Assembly (NCBI RefSeq): GCF_035984415.1
Contig: NZ_CP130720.1
Location: forward strand, 1,798,001-1,862,000
Source: Streptomyces sp. NBC_01296
GTDB taxonomy: Bacteria; Actinomycetota; Actinomycetes; Streptomycetales; Streptomycetaceae
Length of the DNA stretch: 64,000 nucleotides
Direction of reading: 5' to 3'
Position numbers and translations under genes: made by a program. This document shows positions 7,712-16,487 of this stretch, one piece after another (positions within the stretch are counted from its first letter, which is position 1; the number at the start of each line of letters is the position of its first letter). The notes under the pieces were generated by a model, which had not been told where the DNA came from, ran no database searches, and saw nothing but the letters and a program-made list of their open reading frames with translations.

Positions 7712-9699
7712 CACGCCTCCCCCGGCGCGAAGGGTTCCCCGTACAGGTAGCGGCCGAGCGCGGTGAGCGGGAACACCTGCCGGTACAGGTGGTAGTTGAT
7801 GGAGAAGTCCCAGGGGAAGCCGGTGCCGGTGAAGTACGGCTCGTCCCAGGAGCCGTCCCCCCGCTGGGTCTCCACCAGGTACCCGATGCCCCGTTCGACG
7901 GCCTTGCCGTCCCGCTCCCCCGCCGACAGCAGCGCCATGAGCGCCCAGGCGGTCTGCGAGGCGGTCGAGGCGCCCTTCCCGGCCCACTGCGGGTCCTTGT
8001 ACGAGCGCTGGTCCTCGCCCCATCCGCCGTCCTCGTTCTGTACGGATTCCAGCCAGCGCACGGCCCGCCGGATCGCAGGATGCGCCGGGGCGAAGCCCGC
8101 GGCCGTCAGGGCCGGAACCACCGACCCCGTCCCGTACACGTAGTTGGTGCCCCAGCGGCCGAACCAGGCCCCGGTGGGCTCCTGTTCGGCGAGCAGCCAG
8201 GTGATGCCGCGCCGGGTGCGCGGGTCGGCGGCCTTGCCCTCGACAGCGAGCATCTCCACCACGTGGGCGGTGACGTCGGCCGACGGCGGGTCGATGACCT
8301 CGCCGAAGTCGCAGAACGGCAGCCGGTTCGGGAAGGGGCTGGTGTTGTCGGCGTCGAAGGCGCCCCAGGCCCCGTTCCGGGACTGCATGCCGAGGTTCCA
8401 GGAGACCCCTCGGGCGATGGCGGCTTCGACCCTGGCCGGCTCCGGGTGCCGGATCCGGCGCAGGGCGAGGACCACCTCGGCGGTGTCGTCGATGTCGGGG
8501 TAGGTGTCGTTGTGGAACTCGAACGCCCAGCCGCCGGGGGCGAGTCCGGGCCTGCGGACCGCCCAGTCGCCGGTGCGGACGATCTCCTCGCCGAGCATCC
8601 AGTCGGCGGCCTTCACCAGGGCCGGGTGGTCGGCAGGCAGGCCCGCGTCGGCCAGGGCGATGGCGGCGAGGCAGGTGTCCCAGACCGGGGACTGGCAGGC
8701 CTCGATCATCCGGGTGGGGGCACCTCCCCGGCCGTCGGGCCCGGTGGGACCGTCCTCGCGCCACACCGCGAACCGGTCGAGGGACTCCAGCCCGGCCCGC
8801 ATCACCGGGTGGGCGAGGTCGTACCCGAGCAGGTGCAGGGCGATGACGGAGTACACGGCGGGTGGCTGGATCCCGCCCCAGCAGCCGTCGTTCTCCTGGC
8901 GCTCGATGATCCAGCGGGCGGCGGTGTCCATCGCGGCCTTGCGCAGCCGGCGCGGGGCGAACCGGCGGTAGAGGTGCAGGGCCTTGTCCATCCGCTGGAA
9001 GGCGCCCTCCCAACTGGCCAGCGGGGCCGGGCGCTTGGCGGCGTACGGGCGCCGCGCGTCGGTGTGCAGCTCGTCGAGGGCGAACGGGGCCGGGCGCACG
9101 GGGCGATGGGCGGAGACCACGGTCAGCGGCACGATGGTCTGGCGGGCCCAGCAGCCGAAGTCGTAGATGTTCAGCGGCACCCACGGCGGCAGGAAGACCA
9201 GCTCGGGCGGGAGTTCGGGCAGGTGGTCCCAGCTCCACCAGCCGAACAGGGCCAGCCAGATCCGGGTGAAGACGCGGGCGGCGGCGATCCCGCCGTGGGC
9301 CCGGACCCAGACCGAGGCGCGGGCCATGTGCGGGGCGTCGGGGGCGTCGCCGGCGAGCCGCAGGGCGACGTACGCCTCGATGGTGGCGGAGAGTTCGGGC
9401 GGTCCGCCGTGGAAGGTGGCCCAGGTGCCGTCCTCGTGCTGCTCGCCCCGGATGAAGAGGGCGGCGGCCTGCGTGGTGGCCTCGTCCCGGATCCCGAGGA
9501 ACTGCCGCAGCAGCAGGTCCTCGGCGTCCATGGTGACGTTGGTCTCCAGATCGCCCTTCCACCACCCGGCCGCGTCCTGGCGCGCCAGCAGGTGCCGGGT
9601 GGCCCGCGCGGCGGCCTCGTGCGCACCCTGCACCGTGTCCGGCATGGTGAAGTCCGGGTCGGCGCCGGGGGTACCGGCACCGTCGGTCGTCGCTGTCAT
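7711..9699 (-). CDS. shc: Squalene-hopene cyclase
   Basis: A 662-residue class II triterpene cyclase, full length for the family, converting squalene to hopene and hopanol at the membrane. The catalytic DXDD motif is Asp402-Ile-Asp404-Asp405 (YPDIDDTAEVV). Several QW repeats are visible, for example QDAAGWWKGDLETN near the N-terminus, QSRNGAWGAFDADN, QEPTGAWFGRWGTNYVYG, QNEDGGWGED and QRGDGSWDEPYFTGTGFPW near the C-terminus. The ATG has AAGGGGAAG upstream. A 117-bp gap before it is the only sizeable gap in the operon and could hold an internal promoter. The gene is also called hpnF. Confidence 0.97.
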   Translation of the reverse strand: MTATTDGAGTPGADPDFTMPDTVQGAHEAAARATRHLLARQDAAGWWKGDLETNVTMDAEDLLLRQFLGIRDEATTQAAALFIRGEQHEDGTWATFHGGPPELSATIEAYVALRLAGDAPDAPHMARASVWVRAHGGIAAARVFTRIWLALFGWWSWDHLPELPPELVFLPPWVPLNIYDFGCWARQTIVPLTVVSAHRPVRPAPFALDELHTDARRPYAAKRPAPLASWEGAFQRMDKALHLYRRFAPRRLRKAAMDTAARWIIERQENDGCWGGIQPPAVYSVIALHLLGYDLAHPVMRAGLESLDRFAVWREDGPTGPDGRGGAPTRMIEACQSPVWDTCLAAIALADAGLPADHPALVKAADWMLGEEIVRTGDWAVRRPGLAPGGWAFEFHNDTYPDIDDTAEVVLALRRIRHPEPARVEAAIARGVSWNLGMQSRNGAWGAFDADNTSPFPNRLPFCDFGEVIDPPSADVTAHVVEMLAVEGKAADPRTRRGITWLLAEQEPTGAWFGRWGTNYVYGTGSVVPALTAAGFAPAHPAIRRAVRWLESVQNEDGGWGEDQRSYKDPQWAGKGASTASQTAWALMALLSAGERDGKAVERGIGYLVETQRGDGSWDEPYFTGTGFPWDFSINYHLYRQVFPLTALGRYLYGEPFAPGEA

Positions 9700-9816
9700 G
9701 GCTTCCCCTTACGTGGCAGTGGTCCTCTGCTGTGCTGGGGTATGCCGTCGGCCGGGTGCTCCTGTCAGGTGGCGCCGGCCGGCGACTCGCGCGTCATATC
9801 CCTGCTCGGGTGGCGA

Positions 9817-10971
9817 TCACCTCTTGCGCACGACGACGAAGTCGGCGAGGGCGACGAGCTGTTCGCGCACCTGCTGCGGCATGTCCACGTCGTCCAGCGC
9901 GCGGATGGCGATCGCGTGCTGGCGGCGCGCCTCCTCGGCAGTCCACTCGCGCCCGCCCGCGGCCTCGATGAGCGCGGCGCGGGCAGCGAACTCCTCCTCG
10001 GAGAAGTTCTCGAAGTCGTTGCTCTTGGCGTCGGCGGCGAGCAGCTGCGCGAGCTCCTCGCAGGCGGGTCCGCCCGCCGCGAGGGCGGCGACGACCGGCA
10101 GGGACTTCTTGCGCTGGCGCAGGTCGCTCCAGGTCTGCTTGCCGGTGGCCTCGGGGTCGCCCCAGATGCCGAGGAGGTCGTCGACGGCCTGGAAGGCGAG
10201 GCCGAGGTGGTAGCCGTACTCCTCCAGCTTGTCGGCCGTACGGTCGTCCGCGCCGCCGAGGACGGCGCCGATGGAGACCGCGCAGGCGAGCAGGGCGCCG
10301 GTCTTGTTGCCCTCCATCTCCAGGCACTCCTCGACGCTGACGCGCTCGCGGTGCTCGTAGGAGATGTCCTGGGCCTGGCCGTCGATGAGCTTGCGGCTGG
10401 CGGTGGTCAGCCGGCGGGCGGCGCGGCCGGCCTCGACGGTGCCGAGTTCCAGCAGGACCTCGTTGGCGAGGGCGAAGAGCGCGTCGCCGACCAGGATCGC
10501 GAGCGCCGGGCCGTGCACCTTCCACACCGTGTCGCGGTGGCGGCGCTGCTCGTCGCCGTCCATCAGGTCGTCGTGCAGCAGCGAGAAGTTGTGGACGAGC
10601 TCGACGGCGACCGCGCCGGGGATGCCGACCTCGGCCGCGGCTCCCGCAGCCTCGGCGGAGAGCAGCGCGAGGGCGGGGCGGACGGCCTTGCCGCCGTCGC
10701 CGTCCGCCGCGTTGCCCTGGGCGTCGATCCAGCCGAAGTGGTACGCGGCGACGGTGTCCATGGGCGCCGCGAGCCGGTCGACCGCGGCGCGGAGCACGGG
10801 GGTCGACAGCGCGCGGCCGCGCTCCAGGAGGGCGAGCGTGTCCGCCTTCTCGACGCCCCCTCCGGCTGCGCCGTTGCCGGCATCCGTGTTCTCGACAGCC
10901 GGGTTCCCCGGGTTCACTGGCTCTCCTCTGTGTCCTGTACGTGCTGCTGCGGTCGTGCTGGTGGTCGTCAT
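9817..10971 (-). CDS. Polyprenyl (farnesyl-type) diphosphate synthase of the hopanoid operon
   Basis: A 384-residue trans-isoprenyl diphosphate synthase. The first aspartate-rich motif is intact (LLHDDLMDGDE). The second is AFQAVDDLLGIWGD, where the usual third Asp of DDxxD is Gly; this variant is common among Streptomyces enzymes of this branch. GGKAVRPALALLSAEA matches the substrate-binding GKxxRP region. The first 40 residues are Thr/Ala/Gly-rich and probably unstructured. In this operon it most likely supplies FPP for squalene synthesis. The ATG at 10971 overlaps the hpnE stop (ATGA). Chain length of the product cannot be decided by eye. Confidence 0.9.
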   Translation of the reverse strand: MTTTSTTAAARTGHRGEPVNPGNPAVENTDAGNGAAGGGVEKADTLALLERGRALSTPVLRAAVDRLAAPMDTVAAYHFGWIDAQGNAADGDGGKAVRPALALLSAEAAGAAAEVGIPGAVAVELVHNFSLLHDDLMDGDEQRRHRDTVWKVHGPALAILVGDALFALANEVLLELGTVEAGRAARRLTTASRKLIDGQAQDISYEHRERVSVEECLEMEGNKTGALLACAVSIGAVLGGADDRTADKLEEYGYHLGLAFQAVDDLLGIWGDPEATGKQTWSDLRQRKKSLPVVAALAAGGPACEELAQLLAADAKSNDFENFSEEEFAARAALIEAAGGREWTAEEARRQHAIAIRALDDVDMPQQVREQLVALADFVVVRKR

Positions 10972-12347
10972 GCCGCCTCCTGCAGGGGGTGCTCCCGGTG
11001 GCGGCCGAGTGCGGCGAGTGCGGCGTGCGCCGCGCTCAGTCCGCTGCGGACAGCGCCCTCCATGGTCGCGGGCCAACCGGTGGCGGTCCACGCACCGGCG
11101 AGGTAGAGGCCCGGCGTGTCGGTCCGCGCCCCGGGGCGCAGCCGGCCGACGCCGGGGGTGGGGGCGAACGTGGCCGTCCGCTCCCGGGTGACGAAGAAGT
11201 CCCGTACCTTGGCGCCCCGCGCGGCCGGCAGCAGCCGTTCCAGCTCGGGCAGGTACTTCGTGCGCAGTTCCGAGACGGGCTCGTCGATGTCGTCCTGGGC
11301 GGCCGACTGGGACAGCGCCAGGTACTGGCCGCCGTCGGGCAGCCCTGAGGCGTCGGTGCGGTCGAAGACCCACTGGACCGGGGAGCCGAGCGCGGCGAAG
11401 AAGGGCTGCTTGAGCACCTTGCGGTCGTAGACCACGTGGACGTTGAGGATGGGCGCGGTGCCGATGTCGAGGAGCTTGTCCGGGTCGGCGAGCGCGCCGG
11501 GCGGCAGCAGTCCGTGGGCCTCGCGCTGTGGGACGGCGAGGACGACGGTGCCCGCGTCGAGGGACTCGCCCTCGGTGTCGACGCGCCAGTTCCCGTCCTG
11601 CGTACGGGAGATGGAGGTGACGCGGGTGCGCAGTTCGGTGCGTACGCCGGCGGCGTCGAGCTGCTTGCGGGCGAGGGTGTCGTGCAGGTCGCCGAGCGGG
11701 ACCGAGGCCCAGCCGATGTCGGCGGCGCCGTTCTCGGAGAGCAGGCCGGTTTTGAAGACCATGGCGGCCAGGCCCAGCGAGCACTGGTCGGCGGTGGCGT
11801 TGAGCGTGGCGATGCCGACGAGGTCCCACAGGGCCTCGATGGTGCGCGGGCTCTGGCCGTAGCGCCCGAGCCAGGTCGCGAAGTCCAGGCCGTCCAGCGC
11901 CGGGTCGGCGGGGTCGAGCCGGCGCAGCGCGAGGGCGGCGCGGCCGACGCTGACGCGCTCGGCGAGCGAGAGGTGAGGGTAGCGGGCCAGGGAGCTCGCC
12001 AGGTGCAGGGGTACGGGCAGGGCGGTGCGGCGCAGCCTGCCCAGGCGCGGTCCGCCGGGGTGGGCGACGTCGAGTACGGGTACGTCGAGCCGGTCCTGCA
12101 GCGGTGCGAGGGCGGCGCCGTCGATGCGGTCGAGGAACCACCGGTAGGCGGTGCAGCAGCGCAGGTAGACGTGCTGGCCGTTGTCGACGGTGAGCTCGCC
12201 GCGCTTGAAGGAGAAGGCCAGCCCGCCCAGCCGCGGACGGCCTTCGAGCAGGGTGACCTGCACTCCCGCGTCGGCGAGTTCGAGGGCGGCCGTCACTCCG
12301 GCGAGGCCTGCGCCGATGACGACGGCGCGGTTGTCGCTGCCGCTCAT
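10968..12347 (-). CDS. hpnE: Hydroxysqualene dehydroxylase (HpnE)
   Basis: A 459-residue FAD-dependent amine-oxidase/phytoene-desaturase-type protein. The dinucleotide motif VVIGAGLAGVTAALELADAG opens the chain. The C-terminal flavin motif is GLYLAGAWTATGWPATMEGA. In the three-gene route known from Zymomonas and Rhodopseudomonas, HpnE reduces hydroxysqualene to squalene. The ATG at 12347 overlaps the stop of the upstream 37-codon ORF and its TGA overlaps the polyprenyl synthase start, so translation is probably coupled through this stretch. Confidence 0.93.
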   Translation of the reverse strand: MSGSDNRAVVIGAGLAGVTAALELADAGVQVTLLEGRPRLGGLAFSFKRGELTVDNGQHVYLRCCTAYRWFLDRIDGAALAPLQDRLDVPVLDVAHPGGPRLGRLRRTALPVPLHLASSLARYPHLSLAERVSVGRAALALRRLDPADPALDGLDFATWLGRYGQSPRTIEALWDLVGIATLNATADQCSLGLAAMVFKTGLLSENGAADIGWASVPLGDLHDTLARKQLDAAGVRTELRTRVTSISRTQDGNWRVDTEGESLDAGTVVLAVPQREAHGLLPPGALADPDKLLDIGTAPILNVHVVYDRKVLKQPFFAALGSPVQWVFDRTDASGLPDGGQYLALSQSAAQDDIDEPVSELRTKYLPELERLLPAARGAKVRDFFVTRERTATFAPTPGVGRLRPGARTDTPGLYLAGAWTATGWPATMEGAVRSGLSAAHAALAALGRHREHPLQEAA

Positions 12348-12457
12348 GAGCCCTCCCCGGTGCCGTGGCCTGCAGCGCCCGCCTGGAGGGACGCGGCCGC
12401 GCGCACGGGGGTTGCGTCGGCGCCCGGCCGGGGCGCCTGGCGGGTGGTCCGGGTCAC
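12344..12457 (-). CDS. 37-residue ORF coupled between hpnD and hpnE
   Basis: A small frame from GTG 12457 to TGA 12344. Its start overlaps the hpnD stop (GTGA), GGAGG stands six bases upstream, and its stop overlaps the hpnE start (ATGA). The peptide begins TRTTRQAPRPGADATPVRA and ends ASLQAGAAGHGTGEGS; it is basic at the front, glycine-rich at the end, with no membrane segment. From memory the C-terminal pattern resembles the tiny proteins named DUF6380 that occur beside hpnE in streptomycetes, but I could not test this. Function unknown. The double overlap argues that it is translated. Confidence 0.65.
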   Translation of the reverse strand: MTRTTRQAPRPGADATPVRAAASLQAGAAGHGTGEGS

Positions 12458-13425
12458 GTGCGCCTCCGCGTGCTCTGGCGCGAGATGGTCCGTGCGTCGA
12501 GGCCGGACAGGCCGCGGACGGCGACGTACGCCTTCTCGTGCGTGGGCAGCGAGACACGGCCGCGGAGCACCGCTTCGGGCTCCCGCTCGATCCGGTCGAG
12601 GAGGCGCCGGTAGATGCCGGCCATGGCGGCGACGCAGGCGCCGCTGCGCCGGTCGAGCATGGGCAGCAGCCGGTAGCCCTCGACGAACAGGGCGCGGGCG
12701 CGCCGGACTTCGTGGTGGACGAGGCCGGCGAAGTCGGCCCCTGCGGGCATCCGGTCGCTCCCGAACCCGTCCGAGCAGCCGAACTTGGCGAGGTCCTCGG
12801 CGGGCAGGTAGGTGCGCCCGTTGCCGGCGTCCTCGCGGACGTCGCGCAGGATGTTGGTGAGTTGGAGGGCGAGGCCGAGGGTGTCGGCGTACTCGTCGGC
12901 GCGCGCCGCGTCGGCTGCGCCGAGGCCTGCGGTGTTCACCGTGCCGAACACGCCGAGGGAGAGCCGCCCGATGGCTCCGGCCACGCAGCGGCAGTAGACC
13001 TTGAGGTCGTCCCAGGTCTCGTAGGTCTCGCCGCGGACGTCCATCAGGACGCCGTCGATGAGCTCGTCGAGGCCGCCGAGCGGGATCGGGAAGCGGCGGG
13101 CCGCGTGGGCGAGGGCGACGGCGACCGGGTCGGTGTCGTCCTCGTCGATCTCCTCGGCCCGGATCCGGCCGAGGACGGCGCGGGTCTCCTCGAGCCGGGC
13201 GAGCTTCGCCTCGGGGGCCAGCGTGCCGTCGCCGATGTCGTCGACGCGCCGGGAGAACGCGTACAGCGCGGACATCGCCTGCCGCTTGTCGGAGGGCAGC
13301 AGCCGGATGCCGTACGCGAAGTTGCGCGCCTGCGAACCTGTGACGGCCTCGCAGTAGCTGTAGGCCGCCAGGACCGGAGCGGACGGTGCGGACGTGTGTG
13401 CGGAACCCTCCACGGTCGGGCTCAC
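12454..13425 (-). CDS. hpnD: Presqualene diphosphate synthase (HpnD)
   Basis: A 323-residue squalene/phytoene synthase-fold protein. The two aspartate motifs are YAFSRRVDDIGDG and LTNILRDVREDAGNGRTYLP, both with all Asp residues. YCEAVTGSQARNFAYGIRLL is the usual N-terminal block. It joins two FPP molecules head-to-head to presqualene diphosphate. The GTG start overlaps the hpnC stop and the stop overlaps the start of the 37-residue ORF. The C-terminus is Arg/Thr-rich. HpnD and HpnC are told apart by order and by similarity of the second motif (DVRED here, DVAED in HpnC). Confidence 0.92.
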   Translation of the reverse strand: MSPTVEGSAHTSAPSAPVLAAYSYCEAVTGSQARNFAYGIRLLPSDKRQAMSALYAFSRRVDDIGDGTLAPEAKLARLEETRAVLGRIRAEEIDEDDTDPVAVALAHAARRFPIPLGGLDELIDGVLMDVRGETYETWDDLKVYCRCVAGAIGRLSLGVFGTVNTAGLGAADAARADEYADTLGLALQLTNILRDVREDAGNGRTYLPAEDLAKFGCSDGFGSDRMPAGADFAGLVHHEVRRARALFVEGYRLLPMLDRRSGACVAAMAGIYRRLLDRIEREPEAVLRGRVSLPTHEKAYVAVRGLSGLDARTISRQSTRRRT

Positions 13426-14378
13426 CCCTTTCTCGGCGCTGTGCGCAGGACGGTGGCCACCTCGCGGAGCAGGCCGCTCCTGGTGGGCTTGGGCGGGCCG
13501 GGGAGCACGTCGAAGCCGGCGGCGGTGACGGCTCGCAGGGCGGCGCGCCCTCCTCCCACGAAGCCCGCGAGCAACAGCCGGAGCCTGCCGTGCACGCTAC
13601 CCACGAGCGGGGTGCCTTCATTCAGGAGATCGCGGGCGCGTTCGGCTTCGAACGCGACCAGGGACCGTACGGACGCTCCCGCACTGTGGGCCTTGAGGTC
13701 GGCCTCGGCCACGCGGAAGCGGCGCATGTCCTCGGCCGGGAGGTAGATGCGGCCCCGGCCGAGGTCCTCCGCGACGTCCTGTACGTGTTCGACGATCTGC
13801 AGGGCGGTGCAGACGGCGTCGGAGCGGCGGATCCGCTCGGGGGTGCTGGTGCCGGTGAGGGACAGCACGAGGCGGCCGACCGGGTTCGCGGAGAGCTCGC
13901 AGTACGCGAGCAGGTCGCCGTACGTCTCGTAGCGCGTGACGTGCTGGTCCTGGCGGTTGGCCTCGATGAGCCCGAGGAAGGGCTCGGGGGTGAGGCCGTG
14001 GGCGCGGACCACGGGCTGCAGGGCCTGCAGCAGGGGGTGGCGCGGCGGGCCGTCGGAGCCGCCGGTACGCCGGAAGACACGACGCAGGTCCGCCTCGAAG
14101 GCGTCGAGCATCGCGAGCCGGTCGTCCGCCGCGGCGGGGTCGAGGCCGAGGAGTACGGCGTCGTGGCCGCCGGGGGCGAGGTCGCCGTCGCCGATGTCGT
14201 CGACCAGGCGGGCGTACCCGTACACCGCCATCAGGCCGTCGCGCCAGGCGCGCGGGAGGAAGGACGGGGCGACGGGGAAGTTCTCCGTCCGCGCCTTGCC
14301 GAGGGTGGCGCGCGCGTGGGCGTCGGGGGCTGTGGGGGCCGCGTCCCGCCGTGGCCGGATACCGTGCCCGGGGGTCAC
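13422..14378 (-). CDS. hpnC: Hydroxysqualene synthase (HpnC)
   Basis: A 318-residue protein of the squalene synthase fold, first structural gene of the hopanoid operon. The motifs are YGYARLVDDIGDG and LQIVEHVQDVAEDLGRGRIY. NFPVAPSFLPRAWRDGLMAVYG near residue 33 is typical of HpnC. It converts presqualene diphosphate to hydroxysqualene. The GTG at 14378 is preceded by a 21-codon frame that ends across it as GTGA. No strong Shine-Dalgarno is seen for the GTG itself, which fits coupled initiation. The stop overlaps the hpnD start. Confidence 0.9.
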   Translation of the reverse strand: MTPGHGIRPRRDAAPTAPDAHARATLGKARTENFPVAPSFLPRAWRDGLMAVYGYARLVDDIGDGDLAPGGHDAVLLGLDPAAADDRLAMLDAFEADLRRVFRRTGGSDGPPRHPLLQALQPVVRAHGLTPEPFLGLIEANRQDQHVTRYETYGDLLAYCELSANPVGRLVLSLTGTSTPERIRRSDAVCTALQIVEHVQDVAEDLGRGRIYLPAEDMRRFRVAEADLKAHSAGASVRSLVAFEAERARDLLNEGTPLVGSVHGRLRLLLAGFVGGGRAALRAVTAAGFDVLPGPPKPTRSGLLREVATVLRTAPRKG

Positions 14379-14440
14379 CGCCCGCCGCCCGCGCGGGGGA
14401 CGGCCGTAATGCCTGGGGGCCGGAGAATTCCCGTAGCCAT
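14375..14440 (-). CDS. Possible 21-residue leader ORF coupled to hpnC
   Basis: An ATG at 14440 opens a 21-codon frame (beginning MATGILRPPGITAV) that ends with a TGA overlapping the hpnC GTG. GGGAG lies about 11 bases upstream, rather far. It is outside the hpnC frame. The overlap has the same geometry as the other junctions in this operon, which is the main support. Third-position bases are mixed, so chance is not excluded. Confidence 0.35.
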   Translation of the reverse strand: MATGILRPPGITAVPRAGGGR

Positions 14441-14662
14441 TGCCGTCACATCTCCCGTTCTACACTGCCGACCCAATACATCCTATTTCGGACACGCCGC
14501 CGGACTTTCCCCGGGGTACCCCAGGCTGTTCACCTGCGGGGAATCGTCCCCTCTGACCGCGATTGAGGCCTGCTCCAGCTTACGCTGTACAACGTCGCGG
14601 CAGCCTCTCGGGTATTCACTCCGCTACCGAATGTCGGCGCCGGGCGTCCCGGGCATGCCGAA
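14441..14662. other. Hopanoid operon upstream region
   Basis: About 220 bp with no convincing gene and lower G+C than its surroundings. The operon promoter must lie here or within the leader ORF, but I see no -35/-10 pair that I would defend. AT-richer patches are around 14480-14495 and 14600-14610. Confidence 0.4.
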
Positions 14663-14689
14663 GCCCCCGCCGCTCGAGGCGACGGGGGC
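14663..14689 (-). terminator. Hairpin after the TagH-like gene
   Basis: An 11-bp stem (14663-14673 with 14679-14689, one G-U pair) with a 5-base loop, 15 bp after the stop codon of the ABC ATPase gene. It separates the glycopolymer operon from the hopanoid operon. Confidence 0.65.
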
Positions 14690-14703
14690 CGGCGCGGGCC
14701 GCG

Positions 14704-15486
14704 TCAGGCGCTGGTCGCCTTCTCGTAGGCCGAGACGACTTCCTCGGTGGGCCCGTCCATCAGCAGTTCGCCCTTCTCCAGCCACAGCACGCGGCTGCAG
14801 GTGTCGCGGATGGACTTGTTGTTGTGGCTCACCAGGAAAACGGTTCCGGCATGCTTGCGGAGTTCGCGGATGCGCTCCTCGGAACGCACCTGGAACTTGC
14901 GGTCACCGGTCGCCAGAGCCTCGTCGATCATCAGAACGTCGTGGTCCTTCGCCGCCGCAATGGAAAAGCGCAGGCGCGCGGCCATACCGGAGGAGTACGT
15001 GCGCATCGGAAGGGAGATGAAATCACCCTTGTCGTTGATGCCCGAGAAGTCGACGATGTCGTCGTAACGCTCCCGGATCTGCTCCCGGCTCATTCCCATC
15101 GCGAGACCGCCGAGGACCACGTTGCGCTCACCGGTGAGGTCGTTCATCAGTGCGGCGTTGACACCCAGCAGCGAGGGCTGGCCGTCGGTGTAGACCTTGC
15201 CGGACTCGCAGGGCAGCAGGCCGGCGATGGCGCGCAGCAGGGTCGACTTGCCGGAGCCGTTGGAGCCGATGACGCCGATGGCCTCACCGCGGTACGCCGT
15301 GAAGGACACGCCGCGTACGGCGTGGACCCGGCGGACGCCCGGCGCATCGCCCTTGCCCCGGCGCATTATCTTGCTCAGCGCCGCGGTGGCGCTGCCCTTG
15401 CCGGCGCTGCCGGTGTTGACGCGGTAGACGATGTGCACGTCGTCGGCGATGACGGTGGGGACGTCGCCCCGGTTGATCTCAGCCAC
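14704..15486 (-). CDS. ABC-2 exporter ATPase, TagH/polysaccharide type
   Basis: A 260-residue ATP-binding subunit. Walker A is GSNGSGKST (residues 74-82), the signature is the export-type YSSGMAARLRFS, Walker B is DVLMIDEALATGD and the switch His is in LVSHNNKS. YSSGM instead of LSGGQ and the T(L)GD after Walker B mark the subgroup that exports O-antigen, teichoic acid and related polymers. It overlaps the permease gene by 8 bp and ends the operon. It would power transfer of the product made by the upstream enzymes across the membrane. Confidence 0.9.
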   Translation of the reverse strand: MAEINRGDVPTVIADDVHIVYRVNTGSAGKGSATAALSKIMRRGKGDAPGVRRVHAVRGVSFTAYRGEAIGVIGSNGSGKSTLLRAIAGLLPCESGKVYTDGQPSLLGVNAALMNDLTGERNVVLGGLAMGMSREQIRERYDDIVDFSGINDKGDFISLPMRTYSSGMAARLRFSIAAAKDHDVLMIDEALATGDRKFQVRSEERIRELRKHAGTVFLVSHNNKSIRDTCSRVLWLEKGELLMDGPTEEVVSAYEKATSA

Positions 15487-16414
15487 GGCCGTAACGCTCC
15501 TCAGCCTTCCAGAAGTACACGAAACCGCCGAGGCCGATCACGACGGCCCAGCCGACGGCGAAGGCCCAGACGTGCGGCGGGAGGTTCTCCCGGCCGTAGT
15601 CGTCGATCAGCGCGAACCGGACCAGGTCCATGTAGATCGCTGCCGGGTTCCACTGGAGCACGTCCGTGACCCACGCGGGCACGTGCCGGTCCTCGAGCGC
15701 ACCGCTGATCGAGAACATGACGCCCGAGGCGTACATCCACGTACGCGTGATGAACGGCATCAGCTGCGCGAGGTCGGGGGTCTTGGAACCCATCCGACCG
15801 AAGACCAGCGCGAGGCCGGTGTTGAAGACGAACTGGAGCGCCAGGGTCGGGACGACCAGCAGCCACGACAGCCTCGGGTAGTTGCCGAAGCCGACCGTGA
15901 CGATCACCACGACGATCATCGAGTACAGCAGCTGCTGGAGCTGCTGCATCGAGAAGGAGATCGGCAGGGAGGCGCGCGGGAAGTGCAGGGCGCGGACCAG
16001 GCCGAGGTTGCCGGGGATGGCCCGGACTCCCGCCATCAGCGAGCTCTGGGTGAAAGTGAAGACGAAGATGCCCGTCACCAGGAAGGGGATGTAGACCCCC
16101 TTCTCCATGCCCCTGCCCGCGTTCATGATCAGGCCGAAGATCAGGTAGTACACCAGCGCGTTGAGCAGCGGGGTCGCCACCTGCCAGATCTGGCCGAGCC
16201 TCGCCTCGCTGTACTGGGCCATCAGCTTGGCCCGGGAGAACGCCATGATGAAGTGGCGCCGGTCCCAGAGCTGCCGCACGTACTCGACCAGGGTCGGCCG
16301 GGCACCGCTGACGGACAGGCCGTACTTCCTGGCGAGCTCCGCGGGGGTCAGCCCGGCGTCTTGGGACGGCGGCTTGCTCGTGGCGAGGGCGCCATCCTGG
16401 GTTGTGTCACTCAC
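15479..16414 (-). CDS. ABC-2 exporter permease, TagG type
   Basis: A 311-residue membrane subunit with a cytoplasmic N-terminus (including the PAELARKYGLSVSGARP segment) and about six membrane segments, e.g. NALVYYLIFGLIMNAG and MIVVVIVTVGF. This is the ABC2_membrane fold of polysaccharide and teichoic acid exporters. The GTG start has GGAAAG nine bases upstream. It is separated from the glycosyltransferase gene by 114 bp, so an extra promoter is possible. It partners with the downstream ATPase. Confidence 0.88.
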   Translation of the reverse strand: MSDTTQDGALATSKPPSQDAGLTPAELARKYGLSVSGARPTLVEYVRQLWDRRHFIMAFSRAKLMAQYSEARLGQIWQVATPLLNALVYYLIFGLIMNAGRGMEKGVYIPFLVTGIFVFTFTQSSLMAGVRAIPGNLGLVRALHFPRASLPISFSMQQLQQLLYSMIVVVIVTVGFGNYPRLSWLLVVPTLALQFVFNTGLALVFGRMGSKTPDLAQLMPFITRTWMYASGVMFSISGALEDRHVPAWVTDVLQWNPAAIYMDLVRFALIDDYGRENLPPHVWAFAVGWAVVIGLGGFVYFWKAEERYGRG

Positions 16415-16487
16415 AAGTTGAAACTTTCCGTCTTCAAGATGCGGCAGAAGGTGGCATCGGGCCTGGGGGCGCTCGGCCCGTGATCAT

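Noticed and set aside
7789..11106. 1105-codon plus-strand frame across shc and the polyprenyl synthase
   Set aside because: Antisense shadow; composition is Val/Gly/Arg-rich and the opposite strand has intact catalytic motifs.
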